Part shown: positions 35,445 through 45,631 of the stretch, piece after piece
Numbering within the stretch: position 1 is the stretch's first letter
How the letters are laid out: every line of letters starts with the position of its first letter
DNA from: Paenibacillus aquistagni
GTDB lineage: Bacteria > Bacillota > Bacilli > Paenibacillales > Paenibacillaceae
Reading direction: 5' to 3'
DNA length: 64,000 bases
Assembly: GCF_900177815.1 (NCBI RefSeq)
Contig: NZ_FXAZ01000002.1
Location: forward strand, 1-64,000
Notes under the pieces: generated by a model
The model's database searches: none
What the model was told of the DNA's origin: nothing
What the model saw: the letters and a program-made list of their open reading frames with translations, nothing else
Position numbers and translations under genes: made by a program

Positions 35445-35838
35445 CTCTATTCACTCCTCCAAACGGGCCTCAAGCCTTCGTATCCTTCTCAGTTCTCATC
35501 ACAAGTAATTCTCACATTTCGATCAAACGTAATAGATAATACAGTTGTACCATATGAGCGTTGCCTTTGACCAAGATATAAAATCTATCATCTTCATAGG
35601 TATTACCTATAATCACTCCTATCGTGTAGTACAAAGCTCTCATCTCGTCTACTGTTCACCCGTTGAACGAACAAAGAAGCCTGCCTATGCTATACATCAG
35701 GCAGACTTCTTATTGGTCGATCATTCATGCTACTTGCTCTTATTCCCTGTACGGCTCTTTCAGCCGATGGTAATAGAGGAATCGCTCGCTCAAAGTACCT
35801 CATCGTTCTTGATTGCTTGCTATTGTGTTGATTGCTTG
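35445..35838. other. Intergenic region mnmH to leuB
   Basis: This AT-rich 394-base stretch has no gene. It holds the mnmH terminator (35671-35711) and should contain the leuB promoter. I see no T-box motif here, so leuB does not appear to share the leucine tRNA control of the ilv operon unless transcription reads through. Confidence 0.5.
35671..35711 (-). terminator. Terminator of mnmH
   Basis: A stem GAAGTCTGCCT / AGGCAGGCTTC (one wobble pair) followed on the minus strand by TTTGTT. Confidence 0.75.
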
Positions 35839-35864
35839 CTATTGTCTTGATGGATTGCTCGCTG
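35809..35864. repeat. Tandem 19-bp repeat across the end of mnmH
   Basis: TTGATTGCTTGCTATTGTG at 35809-35827 is repeated at 35828-35846 with one change. A third degenerate copy runs into the coding region. The mnmH stop codon (35839) falls inside the second unit. Confidence 0.8.
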
Positions 35865-36897
35865 CTGTAACTGATCTTTGCTGCAGCAGACATGCCACTT
35901 GCGTCTTGGCCTCCTCAAGCGTATCCGCTTCAATCAAAGTACATGCTCCCTCATAGGACAATGCTGCATGCTCATACCGAGGATCATAATAATATTCCAT
36001 CATCAGCTGTACAGCCTTCTCATAGTGCTTGTGCTCTAGAAGCTGTGCAAGCTCGTGAGCAATAGGCGTGTGCAGACGTCTGCGAATCCGTTCAAAGGCT
36101 TGGACAATCGCTTCCTCATGCTCATCAGGCGAGTAATCCTCCATGATGACCTTGACTCGTTCGCTGATCGGGAGATGAATATGGACGAGATCACCCTTTG
36201 CTTTAGCGTTCATAAGTGCCTCAGGGAGCACAACCTTCCCAATTCTGCGGCTCTCCGCCTCCATCAGAACAAATGGCTTTTGCTGCTGCTCAATACGATG
36301 CTTTTGCTCCACATATTGTGCATCGAACATCTTTTGAGAGGTGGGGAGAAGTCCAATATGTCCAAAAATAGAGCCCCTATGCCCCGCCAAGCGCTCTAAA
36401 TCCATTACGGGATACCCTTGTTCTTCAAGATGCTGGAGGATTGCCGTCTTCCCTGTGCCCGTATAACCTGAGAGCACAACGACAGGCGTGCTCCATTCCT
36501 GTTCGACCCGCTCCTGAATAAATCGGCGATAGCTTCGGATTCCGCCTTGCAGCCGATAGATGGTCATCCCCATTAAGCTCATGACCGTGGCCATAGTGCG
36601 GCTTCGCATCCCACCACGCCAGCAATATAGAATAATCGGGCCTTTCAGCGCCTTGAATTCGCGGTATAGATCGGGAAGCTTCTGTGAAGCAATCGTCAGC
36701 CCTCTTTCTTTGGCGTGATCCACGCTTACTTGCTTATATATCGTTCCGATCTCACTGCGCTCCTCATTTGTGAACAACGGAATGTTTATGCTACCAGGAA
36801 TGGTAAACTCCTCATACTCCCCTGGCGACCTCACATCAACAAGCGTTGCCCCTTGCTCACGAAGCGTGAGAACGTCTTCTAAGCTTATATCTCTCAT
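35839..36897 (-). CDS. mnmH: tRNA 2-selenouridine synthase
   Basis: 352 residues. Replaces sulfur by selenium in 2-thiouridine at tRNA position 34, using selenophosphate and a geranylated intermediate. The N-terminal rhodanese domain (about 1-125) has the active Cys in ILYCWRGGMRS. The P-loop domain has SGYTGTGKT near 138-146. It follows selD by 99 bases in the same direction, matching the need for selenophosphate. Older names are SelU and YbbB. The 3' end overlaps a tandem repeat, so the last residues may differ between strains. Confidence 0.95.
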   Translation of the reverse strand: MRDISLEDVLTLREQGATLVDVRSPGEYEEFTIPGSINIPLFTNEERSEIGTIYKQVSVDHAKERGLTIASQKLPDLYREFKALKGPIILYCWRGGMRSRTMATVMSLMGMTIYRLQGGIRSYRRFIQERVEQEWSTPVVVLSGYTGTGKTAILQHLEEQGYPVMDLERLAGHRGSIFGHIGLLPTSQKMFDAQYVEQKHRIEQQQKPFVLMEAESRRIGKVVLPEALMNAKAKGDLVHIHLPISERVKVIMEDYSPDEHEEAIVQAFERIRRRLHTPIAHELAQLLEHKHYEKAVQLMMEYYYDPRYEHAALSYEGACTLIEADTLEEAKTQVACLLQQRSVTAASNPSRQ

Positions 36898-36996
36898 GCT
36901 GTCACCTCAGCCTGCCTGCTTTTCTTTATCCGTAATCATCATGTGTATCCTAATTTCCTACTTGCCTTGCTCAAAAGGCAGCATGCTGCCAATCGT

Positions 36997-38061
36997 TCAG
37001 CCTACTCGGCCGCCAACGACTTGAATATGGCCTGCGCCTGCTTGTTCGGTATTCGCCTCGCCAATCATAGACGCTTCAACACCGTGCTCCTTCAGATCCT
37101 GCAGCAACGCTTCTGCGGCATTAGAATCAACCGCAATCAACAGTCCCCCTGAGGTAACCGCATCGCAAAGCATCCACTGAGATACCTGATCCAGCCGCGC
37201 ATCAAAGGAAACGGAGCCTTCCAAGTGAGCAAAGTTGTTTTTGGTACCGCCAGGAACAGCCCCTTGTTCGGCCAAGTCTCTAACCCGTCCCAAGAATGGC
37301 ACCTGCTCCGCATATATCGTTAACCCGACCTCACTGCCTTTAGCCATTTCTGAAGCGTGTCCAAGCAAGCCAAAGCCTGTCACATCCGTACAGCCATGCA
37401 CATCATACTTGCTCATGATCTCTGCAGCCTGCTTGTTCAAGGTCGTCATAACCGCTGTCACGCGCTCAATCTCCGCCTCGCTAAGCAGCCCCCGCTTCAA
37501 TGCCGTCGTTGTAATGCCTACGCCGATCGGCTTCGTTAGGATCAATTTATCTCCAGGCTTCGCTCCAGCGTTCCTGCGAACTCGCTCTGGGTGCACAATC
37601 CCCGTAACCGCTAGACCGAACTTAGGCTCCGGATCATCAATAGAGTGACCGCCGACGAGCGTAGCTCCCGCCTCCTCTACCTTGTCTGCTGCCCCGCGCA
37701 GAATGTCAGCCAGCACCTTCTTCTCCAGCGTCGAAATAGGGAAGGCCACGATGTTCAGCACCGTAAGCGGCTTGCCGCCCATTGCATAGACATCGCTAAG
37801 CGCATTGGCAGCAGCAACTTGGCCAAAAGCATAGGGATCATCCACAATCGGCGTAAAAAAATCTACTGTTTGCACGAGCGCAATGTCATCGGTCATCCGA
37901 TAAACGCCCGCATCATCGCTTGTCTCAAGCCCTACGAGCAGATCAGGATGCTTCGCACCTTGAGGAAGCTCTCGCAGCACCTGCATGAGATCCTGAGGAC
38001 CAATCTTACAACCGCAGCCTCCTTTATGCGACAAGCTTGTTAATCGAATTTGCTCTGTCAT
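36997..38061 (-). CDS. selD: Selenide, water dikinase
   Basis: About 354 residues. Makes selenophosphate from selenide and ATP. N-terminal SHKGGCGCKIGP carries the catalytic Cys (residue 16 or 18) and Lys, so this is a cysteine form, not a selenocysteine form. VGGHSIDDPEPKFGLAVTG and the AIR-synthase-like ATP domain follow. The start at 38061 is chosen by GGAGAGG upstream. With mnmH next door and no selA, selB or selC in view, tRNA modification is its evident use here. Confidence 0.95.
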   Translation of the reverse strand: MTEQIRLTSLSHKGGCGCKIGPQDLMQVLRELPQGAKHPDLLVGLETSDDAGVYRMTDDIALVQTVDFFTPIVDDPYAFGQVAAANALSDVYAMGGKPLTVLNIVAFPISTLEKKVLADILRGAADKVEEAGATLVGGHSIDDPEPKFGLAVTGIVHPERVRRNAGAKPGDKLILTKPIGVGITTTALKRGLLSEAEIERVTAVMTTLNKQAAEIMSKYDVHGCTDVTGFGLLGHASEMAKGSEVGLTIYAEQVPFLGRVRDLAEQGAVPGGTKNNFAHLEGSVSFDARLDQVSQWMLCDAVTSGGLLIAVDSNAAEALLQDLKEHGVEASMIGEANTEQAGAGHIQVVGGRVG

Positions 38062-38448
38062 GTTATTCCTCTCCTTTGGCAATTCTGTGTCGTCGTTATG
38101 TCCAGCTAGTATAGGTGATACTAATCCCATTCCCTAGCATGTCAAGAACTTCAATCCGGCTTTTCCCTTCACCTTCATCTGGTTCTGGCAAATGAGCATT
38201 ACCCCTGTTATTCCCCATTAAGCATAGGCCTCAAACTCTTTATGCAACCAATGGCCGTTCGGATAAGCTCTATGTTCCATAGTAAAAGATGCTGCAGATG
38301 TTGTACAGCTTGCTTGTTGACTTCACCTCTTGCGAAAAGCACTTATACCGTGACCATGCTTACTCCATTTCACTATCACTGTTCACTGAAATGGTGTAGC
38401 AAGCCCAGTGCACAGCGTTTGCCATCACAAAAAGCCAATGACAGATAC
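38062..38448. other. Intergenic region leuA to selD
   Basis: No gene is seen. The selD promoter lies at 38118-38145. The rest is unremarkable sequence leading to the leuA terminator. Confidence 0.5.
38118..38145 (-). promoter_or_regulatory. Sigma-A promoter of selD-mnmH
   Basis: TTGACA (38145-38140) and TAGTAT (38123-38118) are separated by 16 bases, about 60 bases before the selD start. Confidence 0.6.
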
Positions 38449-38500
38449 AAAAAAAGTAAAGCCTGCTCAAAGCGGATCGTAATCCAACTTAGAACAGGCT
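38449..38500 (-). terminator. Terminator of the ilv-leu operon after leuA
   Basis: A stem AGCCTGTTC / GAGCAGGCT with an inner GGATtacGATCC hairpin, followed on the minus strand by TTACTTTTTTT. Confidence 0.85.
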
Positions 38501-38555
38501 CAAATCAAACATGTTAAGCTTCCTGATTAGATCGTCTCGGTTCAGCTTGCAAGCT

Positions 38556-40106
38556 TTATACCAAACCGATACGGTCTCGGCGAGTGGAGCTGCCTTGACT
38601 GCGCTTATCAAGCAAGCGATTGACAGCATCCACATAAGCACGCGCACTCGCTTCTAGAATATCAGTGCTGACACCGCGGCCGGATGCCTCGAAGTCGCCT
38701 TGCTTCATCACAACATGAACCTCGCCTTGAGCATCCTTGCCGTGAGAGACAGACTTGATGGAGTAGTCGCTTAATTCCACGGCTTCGCCGGTTGCTTTAT
38801 CAATGGCATTATAGATCGCATCCACAGAGCCGTTCCCTTCCGCTTCTTCCTCCAGCACCTTGCCCTCCTGGGTAATAAGGCTGACCTTCGCAGATGGTAT
38901 GGCTTGATTGCCGTAAGCCACGAAGATCGTCTCAAGCGCAAAGACCTCGGGCGTGTCGACGATGCGCTCCTCCAGGAACGCCATAATATCCTCGTCTGTC
39001 ACTTCCTTCTTCTTATCCGCTAGTTCCTTGAACTTCGCGAATGCCAAGTTCAACTGCTCCTCGCCAAGCTCATAGCCAAGGTCGAGCAGCTTCTCGCGGA
39101 AGGCATGGCGGCCCGACAGCTTGCCGAGCACAAGCGTGCTCTCTTTTAGACCAATCACCTCAGGCGACATAATCTCGTACGTAGTCTTCTCCTTCAGCAT
39201 GCCATCTTGATGAATGCCTGACTGATGGGCGAAGGCATTCGCACCCACGATCGCTTTGTTGCCAGGCACAGCCATCCCTGTCAGCTTGCTTACCAAGCGG
39301 CTGGTACGCGCAATCTCCGACAGCACCAGCGTCGTCTTCGCTTGGAAGAAGTCTTGGCGCGTCTCAAGCGCCATGGCGACCTCTTCGAGCGAGGTGTTGC
39401 CTGCGCGCTCACCAATTCCGTTGATCGTACCTTCGATCTGATCGGCACCGTTCAGGATGGCAGCAAGAGCATTGGCTGTTGCCATGCCAAGATCATCATG
39501 GCAATGCGCGCTGAGCTGAATGTTCTCAATGCCTGGAACCGTATCCTTCAAGGTCTTGAAGATGTTCCCGTATTCATAAGGAGTCAAGTAGCCTACCGTA
39601 TCTGGAATATTCACTACCGTTGCGCCGGCCTTGATGGCAGTCTCTGTGACTTGGCACAAATAATCGAGCTCCGTGCGCCCAGCATCCTCCGGAGAGAACT
39701 CGATCTTGCTGAAGTACTTCGCAGCATACTTAATGGCAGCTTCTGCGGTTTCCAGCACCTGCTCTTTTGACATGTTCAGCTTGTATTTGCGATGTATCGG
39801 CGAAGATGCCAAGAAGATGTGTATACAAGGATCTTCTGCATCCTTCAGCGCTTCATAAGCAGCATCGATATCCTGTGTTCTTGCACGAGACAGGCCAATG
39901 ACGCTGGAATGCTTCAGCGCTCTCGCCACAGCATTTACAGCCTTTAGATCTCCAGGCGAAGCAGCGGGAAAGCCTGCTTCGATCCGATCCATGCCAAGGC
40001 GCTCCAGCTGATAAGCGATTTCGAGCTTTTCCTTCGTATTCAGATTCACGCCAGGAGACTGCTCCCCGTCACGCAAGGTCGTATCAAATAAATAGATTTT
40101 GCGCAT
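38556..40106 (-). CDS. leuA: 2-isopropylmalate synthase
   Basis: 516 residues from the chosen start. Condenses 2-ketoisovalerate with acetyl-CoA, the first committed step to leucine. [13 protein letters not shown] begins the TIM barrel, and [11 protein letters not shown] holds the metal histidine. A linker and the C-terminal leucine-binding allosteric domain (about 390-510) follow. The start at 40106 has GGAGGG upstream. A terminator-like hairpin stands between ilvC and this gene, which may lower leuA output relative to ilvBNC. Confidence 0.96.
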   Translation of the reverse strand: MRKIYLFDTTLRDGEQSPGVNLNTKEKLEIAYQLERLGMDRIEAGFPAASPGDLKAVNAVARALKHSSVIGLSRARTQDIDAAYEALKDAEDPCIHIFLASSPIHRKYKLNMSKEQVLETAEAAIKYAAKYFSKIEFSPEDAGRTELDYLCQVTETAIKAGATVVNIPDTVGYLTPYEYGNIFKTLKDTVPGIENIQLSAHCHDDLGMATANALAAILNGADQIEGTINGIGERAGNTSLEEVAMALETRQDFFQAKTTLVLSEIARTSRLVSKLTGMAVPGNKAIVGANAFAHQSGIHQDGMLKEKTTYEIMSPEVIGLKESTLVLGKLSGRHAFREKLLDLGYELGEEQLNLAFAKFKELADKKKEVTDEDIMAFLEERIVDTPEVFALETIFVAYGNQAIPSAKVSLITQEGKVLEEEAEGNGSVDAIYNAIDKATGEAVELSDYSIKSVSHGKDAQGEVHVVMKQGDFEASGRGVSTDILEASARAYVDAVNRLLDKRSQGSSTRRDRIGLV

Positions 40107-40132
40107 TGTTCGCCCTCCTCGTTGTCCTATAG

Positions 40133-40169
40133 AAAAAGCGCCCACCCGCCGTACAGACGGGCGGACGCT
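40133..40169 (-). terminator. Internal terminator between ilvC and leuA
   Basis: A fully paired 14-bp GC-rich stem, AGCGTCCGCCCGTC with its partner, five-base loop, followed by TTTTTCT. It lies about 30 bases after the ilvC stop and about 25 bases before leuA. Confidence 0.85.
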
Positions 40170-40201
40170 TCGCGTTATCGCCTTGCTTCAGTGAAGCGTT
40201 A

Positions 40202-41209
<1,008 letters not shown>

Positions 41210-41407
41210 TCATTTACGTTCCCATGTTATTGTATGTGTGATGACTGTCCCCGGATGAATGCGGGTTACGGAAGGGACAATGGCGTGTTCGATTTGTCCC
41301 CTCGGCAACCCTCTCCATCCGAGGATCTCTTGCCATTTGCTTATCATCATGAATCGCATAGCTTCTGGATGAAGCTTCTTCTACGTTAATTCCTTCTGCT
41401 TCGTGGA

Positions 41408-41908
41408 TTACTTTGAATCCGTGATGGAGCCGCGAATCATCGCGGTTACTCCCGTGCGGCTGATCTCCCGAATGCCGTAAGGCTTCAACAGCTCAACCAT
41501 TGCTTCAATCTTCTTCGAATCCCCTACGACCTGCACAACTAGCGTCGCTGGTCCGATGTCGACTATCGATGCGCGGAAGGTTTCCACAACACCCAGCACC
41601 TCAGGTCTTTCCTTTGGCTCGGCCTTCACCTTGATAAGGGCAAGCTCACGATCCACCATCGCTTGGGAGCTCAAGTTAATCACCTTGATAACGTCGATAA
41701 TCTTGTACAGCTGCTTCTCAATCTGTTCTAGCATGTGATCGTCACCCGTTGTGACGATGACCATGCGAGACAATCCTTCCTCTTCTGACGCGCCAACCGT
41801 AATGCTTTCGATATTGAAGCCACGGCGTCCGAACAGTCCGCTCACACGCTGAAGTACGCCTGGCTGGTCATTGACAATAACCGCTATGGTGTGTGTTGTT
41901 CTGTTCAT
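41408..41908 (-). CDS. ilvN: Acetolactate synthase small subunit
   Basis: A 166-residue regulatory subunit. The N-terminal ACT domain (about 5-78) has VIVNDQPGVLQRVSGLFGRRGFNI, which gives valine feedback. A second ACT-like domain follows. It overlaps the ilvB stop by ATGA, so it is coupled to the catalytic subunit. Length and order are standard. Confidence 0.96.
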   Translation of the reverse strand: MNRTTHTIAVIVNDQPGVLQRVSGLFGRRGFNIESITVGASEEEGLSRMVIVTTGDDHMLEQIEKQLYKIIDVIKVINLSSQAMVDRELALIKVKAEPKERPEVLGVVETFRASIVDIGPATLVVQVVGDSKKIEAMVELLKPYGIREISRTGVTAMIRGSITDSK

Positions 41909-43650
41909 TCGCTATCCCCCATTATCATTTGATCGATCGTCGAGCCTTGCGTAACCATCGGAAATACATTTTCGTGCTTGCGAACGACGAATTCAACAAC
42001 GGCTGGTCCCGGTGTGTTCAATGCCTCTTCCCATGCCGCAAGAGCTTCTTCCTTGCTTGTTGCGCGGAAGCCGCGAACGCCATAAGCTTCAGCAAGCTTC
42101 ACAAAGTCAGGGCTTCCAGCCAAGTCAATATGGCTGTAGCGATTGTCGTAGATGATCTCCTGCCACTGGCGAACCATGCCGAGCACTTGGTTGTTAATGA
42201 TCGCTACCTTGACCGGGATGTTGTTAATCGCACAGATTGCAAGCTCCTGCGCACACATCTGCATGCCGCCATCGCCATTGATGGAGACGACAACGCGATC
42301 CGGATGAGCAAGCTGTGCTCCGATCGCAGATGGGAAGCCGAAGCCCATCGTGCCAAGCCCGCCTGACGTAATGAACGAGCGAGGCTGGTTGAAGCGGTAA
42401 TACTGCGCTGACCACATCTGATGCTGGCCGACATCTGTCGTTACGATCGCATCGCCATTTGTCGTCTCGTGAATCATCTCAATGACCCATTGCGGCTTCA
42501 GCTCATCGCTGCTGTCAACATAGCGCAGCGGCTTCTCGGCTTTCATCTGCTTTATTTGATCGCGCCACGCATCCGCTTTAGTCGTGTAATTCACTACAGC
42601 GTTGGTTTCCAACAATGTCGTCAAAATGTCGCCTACGATCGGAATGTCCGTCGGAACGTTCTTGCCGATCTCTGCTGGATCGATATCGATATGAACGATT
42701 TTGGCATGTGGGGCAAAGCCTTCCAGCTTCATCGTTACTCGATCATCGAATCTTGCGCCGATATTGATCAATAGATCGCTTTGCTGAATCGCGTTGTTTG
42801 CCGTATACGTACCATGCATTCCTGGCATTCCCATCCACAATTCGTGACCGCTTGGGAATCCGCCAAGTCCGAGCAGCGTCGTCGTTACCGGGATACCAGT
42901 CTTATTAACGAACTCAAGCAGTTCTTCATGCGCTCCGGAGTGTACGACACCCGCTCCTGCCAGAATTACAGGACGCTCTGATTCTTGAATCGCTTTAGCC
43001 AGCTTATCGACCTGGTACTTGTTCGGCTGCACCGTAGGATTGTAGCCTCGAATATTTACCGTATCAACAGGCTTGAACAGTGTCTTCTCTGCGGATACAT
43101 CCTTCGGTATATCAATGAGCACAGGGCCTTTGCGTCCAGTCGAAGCAATATGGAATGCCTCATGAATGACTCTCGGCAGATCCTCAACGTCCCTTACGAG
43201 ATAGCTGTGCTTTGTAACCGGCATCGTAATGCCCGTAATATCAGCTTCTTGGAACGCATCCGTGCCAATGAGACTTGTTGCTACATTCCCTGTAATGACA
43301 ACGAGTGGAATCGAATCCATGTAAGCTGTAGCAATACCTGTCACCAAGTTCGTTGCTCCTGGTCCAGATGTTGCGATACAAACGCCTACCTTGCCGCTTG
43401 CTCTTGCATATCCATCTGCGGCATGAATGGCACCTTGCTCGTGACGTGTGAGCAAATGGTTGAAATCGTCAAATCCATGCATCGCATCGTAGATATACAG
43501 CACAGCGCCGCCCGGATAACCGAAGACGCACTCTACACCTTCCAACAGTAGGCTGCGCAGCAGAATTTCTGAGCCTGTAATGACTTCAGGCTTCATCCAT
43601 TTCTCTCTTAATTCTTCTTTGGATCGCATGGTCGTGTGATGTGCGCTCAT
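41905..43650 (-). CDS. ilvB: Acetolactate synthase large subunit
   Basis: 581 residues, thiamin diphosphate and FAD dependent. Makes acetolactate or acetohydroxybutyrate, the first common step to branched-chain amino acids. An N-terminal Pyr domain has the catalytic Glu in TRHEQGAIHAADGYARASG. A middle FAD domain follows. The C-terminal PP domain has the GDGGMQMCAQELA thiamin motif. It is the first gene of ilvBNC-leuA, under a leucine T-box. Confidence 0.96.
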   Translation of the reverse strand: MSAHHTTMRSKEELREKWMKPEVITGSEILLRSLLLEGVECVFGYPGGAVLYIYDAMHGFDDFNHLLTRHEQGAIHAADGYARASGKVGVCIATSGPGATNLVTGIATAYMDSIPLVVITGNVATSLIGTDAFQEADITGITMPVTKHSYLVRDVEDLPRVIHEAFHIASTGRKGPVLIDIPKDVSAEKTLFKPVDTVNIRGYNPTVQPNKYQVDKLAKAIQESERPVILAGAGVVHSGAHEELLEFVNKTGIPVTTTLLGLGGFPSGHELWMGMPGMHGTYTANNAIQQSDLLINIGARFDDRVTMKLEGFAPHAKIVHIDIDPAEIGKNVPTDIPIVGDILTTLLETNAVVNYTTKADAWRDQIKQMKAEKPLRYVDSSDELKPQWVIEMIHETTNGDAIVTTDVGQHQMWSAQYYRFNQPRSFITSGGLGTMGFGFPSAIGAQLAHPDRVVVSINGDGGMQMCAQELAICAINNIPVKVAIINNQVLGMVRQWQEIIYDNRYSHIDLAGSPDFVKLAEAYGVRGFRATSKEEALAAWEEALNTPGPAVVEFVVRKHENVFPMVTQGSTIDQMIMGDSE

Positions 43651-43691
43651 TCGACATCCTCCTTACTTCATTTTGTTAGGTTGGTAAAAAT

Positions 43692-44041
43692 AAAAAAACC
43701 TTCCGCCTCTGTTCATAGTCCGAAGACTGTGCACAGGGACGAAAGGATTATCTTCCGTGGTACCACCCAGATTCGCCATCTATCTCACGATAGAGAGCCT
43801 CTATAAGTAAGTGATGATTCGTCACTTACTCTGACGCTTAACGCGCGTCTAACGATTCTTCCTAATAAGCGTGAAGCATAAGCTTCTGCGGTTCAGAAGA
43901 ACAGCTCCAAGGTGAGCTCGACAGTAGGGATTCTGGCGCCGGTTTCAGCAGGGTCCGCACGCTCTCTGTTCAGTAAGTGCCCTAAGTCTTCGTCCTCTTC
44001 ATTGCTGTTACAAGTATTTAACACGTTTTGATCGAATGTTT
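43692..44041 (-). promoter_or_regulatory. T-box riboswitch leader of ilv-leu, Leu(CUC) specifier
   Basis: The minus-strand T-box GGGTGGTACCACGG lies near 43754-43768. A terminator follows, with stem 43699-43746, a TTCG loop and T7 at 43692-43698. In stem I the specifier triplet CTC (43916-43914) sits in GAGCTCACC, the usual leucine setting. Leucine starvation should allow transcription of ilvBNC-leuA. Confidence 0.94.
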
Positions 44042-44047
44042 AGAAAC

Positions 44048-44076
44048 ATTATATTCCTCCGATATAGAGGCGTCAA
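44048..44076 (-). promoter_or_regulatory. Sigma-A promoter of the ilv-leu operon
   Basis: TTGACG (44076-44071) and TATAAT (44053-44048) with exactly 17 bases between. Transcription should begin near 44041, at the head of the T-box leader. Confidence 0.85.
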
Positions 44077-44221
44077 TAGCTTTTTGTAAATAATTTGGAA
44101 TGCTCACCGGAAAGCGCACTGCCGAATACACTGTGTAAAACCCCGTCAATCCCTCCTGCAACCTCCATTTATCAAAGCTCAGAGGCTATCCCAAATCGAC
44201 GGAAATTACGGGGGAATGCAC

Positions 44222-44656
44222 ATGCTCAGGCTCCGCAAACCAAAGCGTGATGACCCTCTCATCTACAAGCTTATCGTAAAGGAACTCATTCCTCAATCCC
44301 ATCTCCAATGGGATCAGCAACAGATTCTTGATGACCTGCCCGACCGGTTAGGTGAAGGGGTTACCTATGTAGAAACCACAAGAGGCCGCTTCATGGGCTT
44401 CATCCATGTATTCAAGCATCAAGAGAATCTGGTCATCGACATGCTGGCGGTTGATTCCCGCTATCAAGGAACGGGTATTGGGTCGAAGCTTCTAGAAAAA
44501 GCGGAACACTATGGTCTGCTGAAAAAATGCCGTCAGTCCGTTCTTTTGAGTGATTATGGGAACGAGCAGGCAAAGCGGTTCTACCTGCGTCACGGCTACC
44601 ATATCGCTCGCTTTTTGCCTTCTGTCATCTGCTATGAGATGACGAAAAAACTATAG
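44222..44656 (+). CDS. GNAT-family N-acetyltransferase
   Basis: 144 residues. The acetyl-CoA site is VDSRYQGTGIGSKLLEKAE (about 86-104), preceded by the beta strand NLVIDMLAV and followed by NEQAKRFYLRHGY. The substrate is unknown. The start at 44222 is preferred because GGGGGA lies 8 bases before it. The ATG two codons earlier has no room for a ribosome site. It stands alone. Confidence 0.85.
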   Translation: MLRLRKPKRDDPLIYKLIVKELIPQSHLQWDQQQILDDLPDRLGEGVTYVETTRGRFMGFIHVFKHQENLVIDMLAVDSRYQGTGIGSKLLEKAEHYGLLKKCRQSVLLSDYGNEQAKRFYLRHGYHIARFLPSVICYEMTKKL

Positions 44657-44743
44657 ATCTAGCTTGTACCGCTATTCTCAGGAATATGCGGCTCAGCCTC
44701 TCCACTGAGCCGCCTTCTCGCTTCTTGTCTCCTCACACGGCAG

Positions 44744-45097
44744 CTAGTTCTCTCCTTCGCGATAGCCGCAGCCGTAGGGACCGCCGCAGCCATAGCCGCC
44801 CGCGCCCCCATAATAGCCTCCTCCATACGGAGCACCATAACCTCCATAGCCGCCGCCATAACCTCCATACCCGCCGCCAGGTGGATAAGCGGCCAGCGCC
44901 CCAATCGCCAATAGATCAAACAGCACAAGCGGCAGGATCGCTCTCGTTTTCGCTTTTTTGCTCTTAGGAGTCTCTACATACAAGCGGTTGCCTTCCATTC
45001 GAACAAGCTTCCCCTTTACCACCTTGCGATTTTTATGAACGGCATAGATGTGCCTGCCCAGCCATTTTCTTGCTTCTGCTTTCGTTACTCTCGGCAT
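44744..45097 (-). CDS. Gly/Tyr-rich protein with basic N-terminal domain
   Basis: 117 residues. N-terminal domain (about 1-55) is basic and beta-like: TKAEARKWLGRHIYAVHKN, GKLVRMEGNRLYVET. A hydrophobic segment ILPLVLFDLLAIGALAAY follows, then a Gly/Tyr tail of GGYGG-type repeats with two late cysteines. The tail is low complexity, and such tails occur in spore coat and surface proteins. GGAGG lies 7 bases before the ATG at 45097. I do not recognise a named family, and a spore role is only a suggestion. Confidence 0.72.
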   Translation of the reverse strand: MPRVTKAEARKWLGRHIYAVHKNRKVVKGKLVRMEGNRLYVETPKSKKAKTRAILPLVLFDLLAIGALAAYPPGGGYGGYGGGYGGYGAPYGGGYYGGAGGYGCGGPYGCGYREGEN

Positions 45098-45557
45098 TTG
45101 CACGCCTCCTCTCTACGCTACACTTACAACATATGTGTTTTCCTACTTGCGGATTGTATATATCCCTATCAACGCTAGATTTGTGCTGAAGTCTTCATTC
45201 TCCCTAATAACCCTGTATCACCCTTAAAGTTGAATAATCATTTCCAAGCTTTACTCTTGTGTTTTTTGGTATAACTTTTGCTATTTAAATGGATAATAAA
45301 GTTAAATTATATTTCTCAGATCATTGAATCTATCATTCAACTTTCGCATGATAATCTTGATCCTTCATTGTGTCATCCCTCCCGTCTTACGGCTTACGGC
45401 GTATAGACACTCATGAATGACCTGCTTATAATAAATCCAAGCACCTTCTCATCCTTGTATGAAGCAGCTGCATGCTAAGGTGACTTTTGGGATAATCAAT
45501 AGCATTTATACACCTATGGTCAATTAAAGGTTGGATAACGCCCTCTCCATAAAATGA
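45098..45557. other. AT-rich intergenic region
   Basis: No gene is seen in about 460 bases. It should carry the promoter of the Gly/Tyr-rich gene on the minus strand. A TATAAT-like AT-rich patch lies near 45290-45320. No tRNA or clear RNA structure was recognised. Confidence 0.4.
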
Positions 45558-45559
45558 AC

Positions 45560-45603
45560 AAAAAAACAGCCCTTTCTCATTTTTGATAATGAGAGGGCTG
45601 CTT
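45560..45603 (-). terminator. Terminator of the nucleoid-associated protein gene
   Basis: A stem CAGCCCTCTCAT / ATGAGAAAGGGCTG with a short loop, then T7 on the minus strand. Confidence 0.88.
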
Positions 45604-45631
45604 CTGCTCAAGCCGTTAAGCTAACCATATT

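Noticed and set aside
36997-38061. Selenocysteine codon in selD
   Set aside because: The catalytic position reads as Cys (GGCGCK), not in-frame TGA, so no SECIS is expected.
44744-44890. Short regular repeats that might be a CRISPR array
   Set aside because: They are in frame and encode Gly/Tyr repeats of a protein. There are no equal-length spacers and no cas genes.
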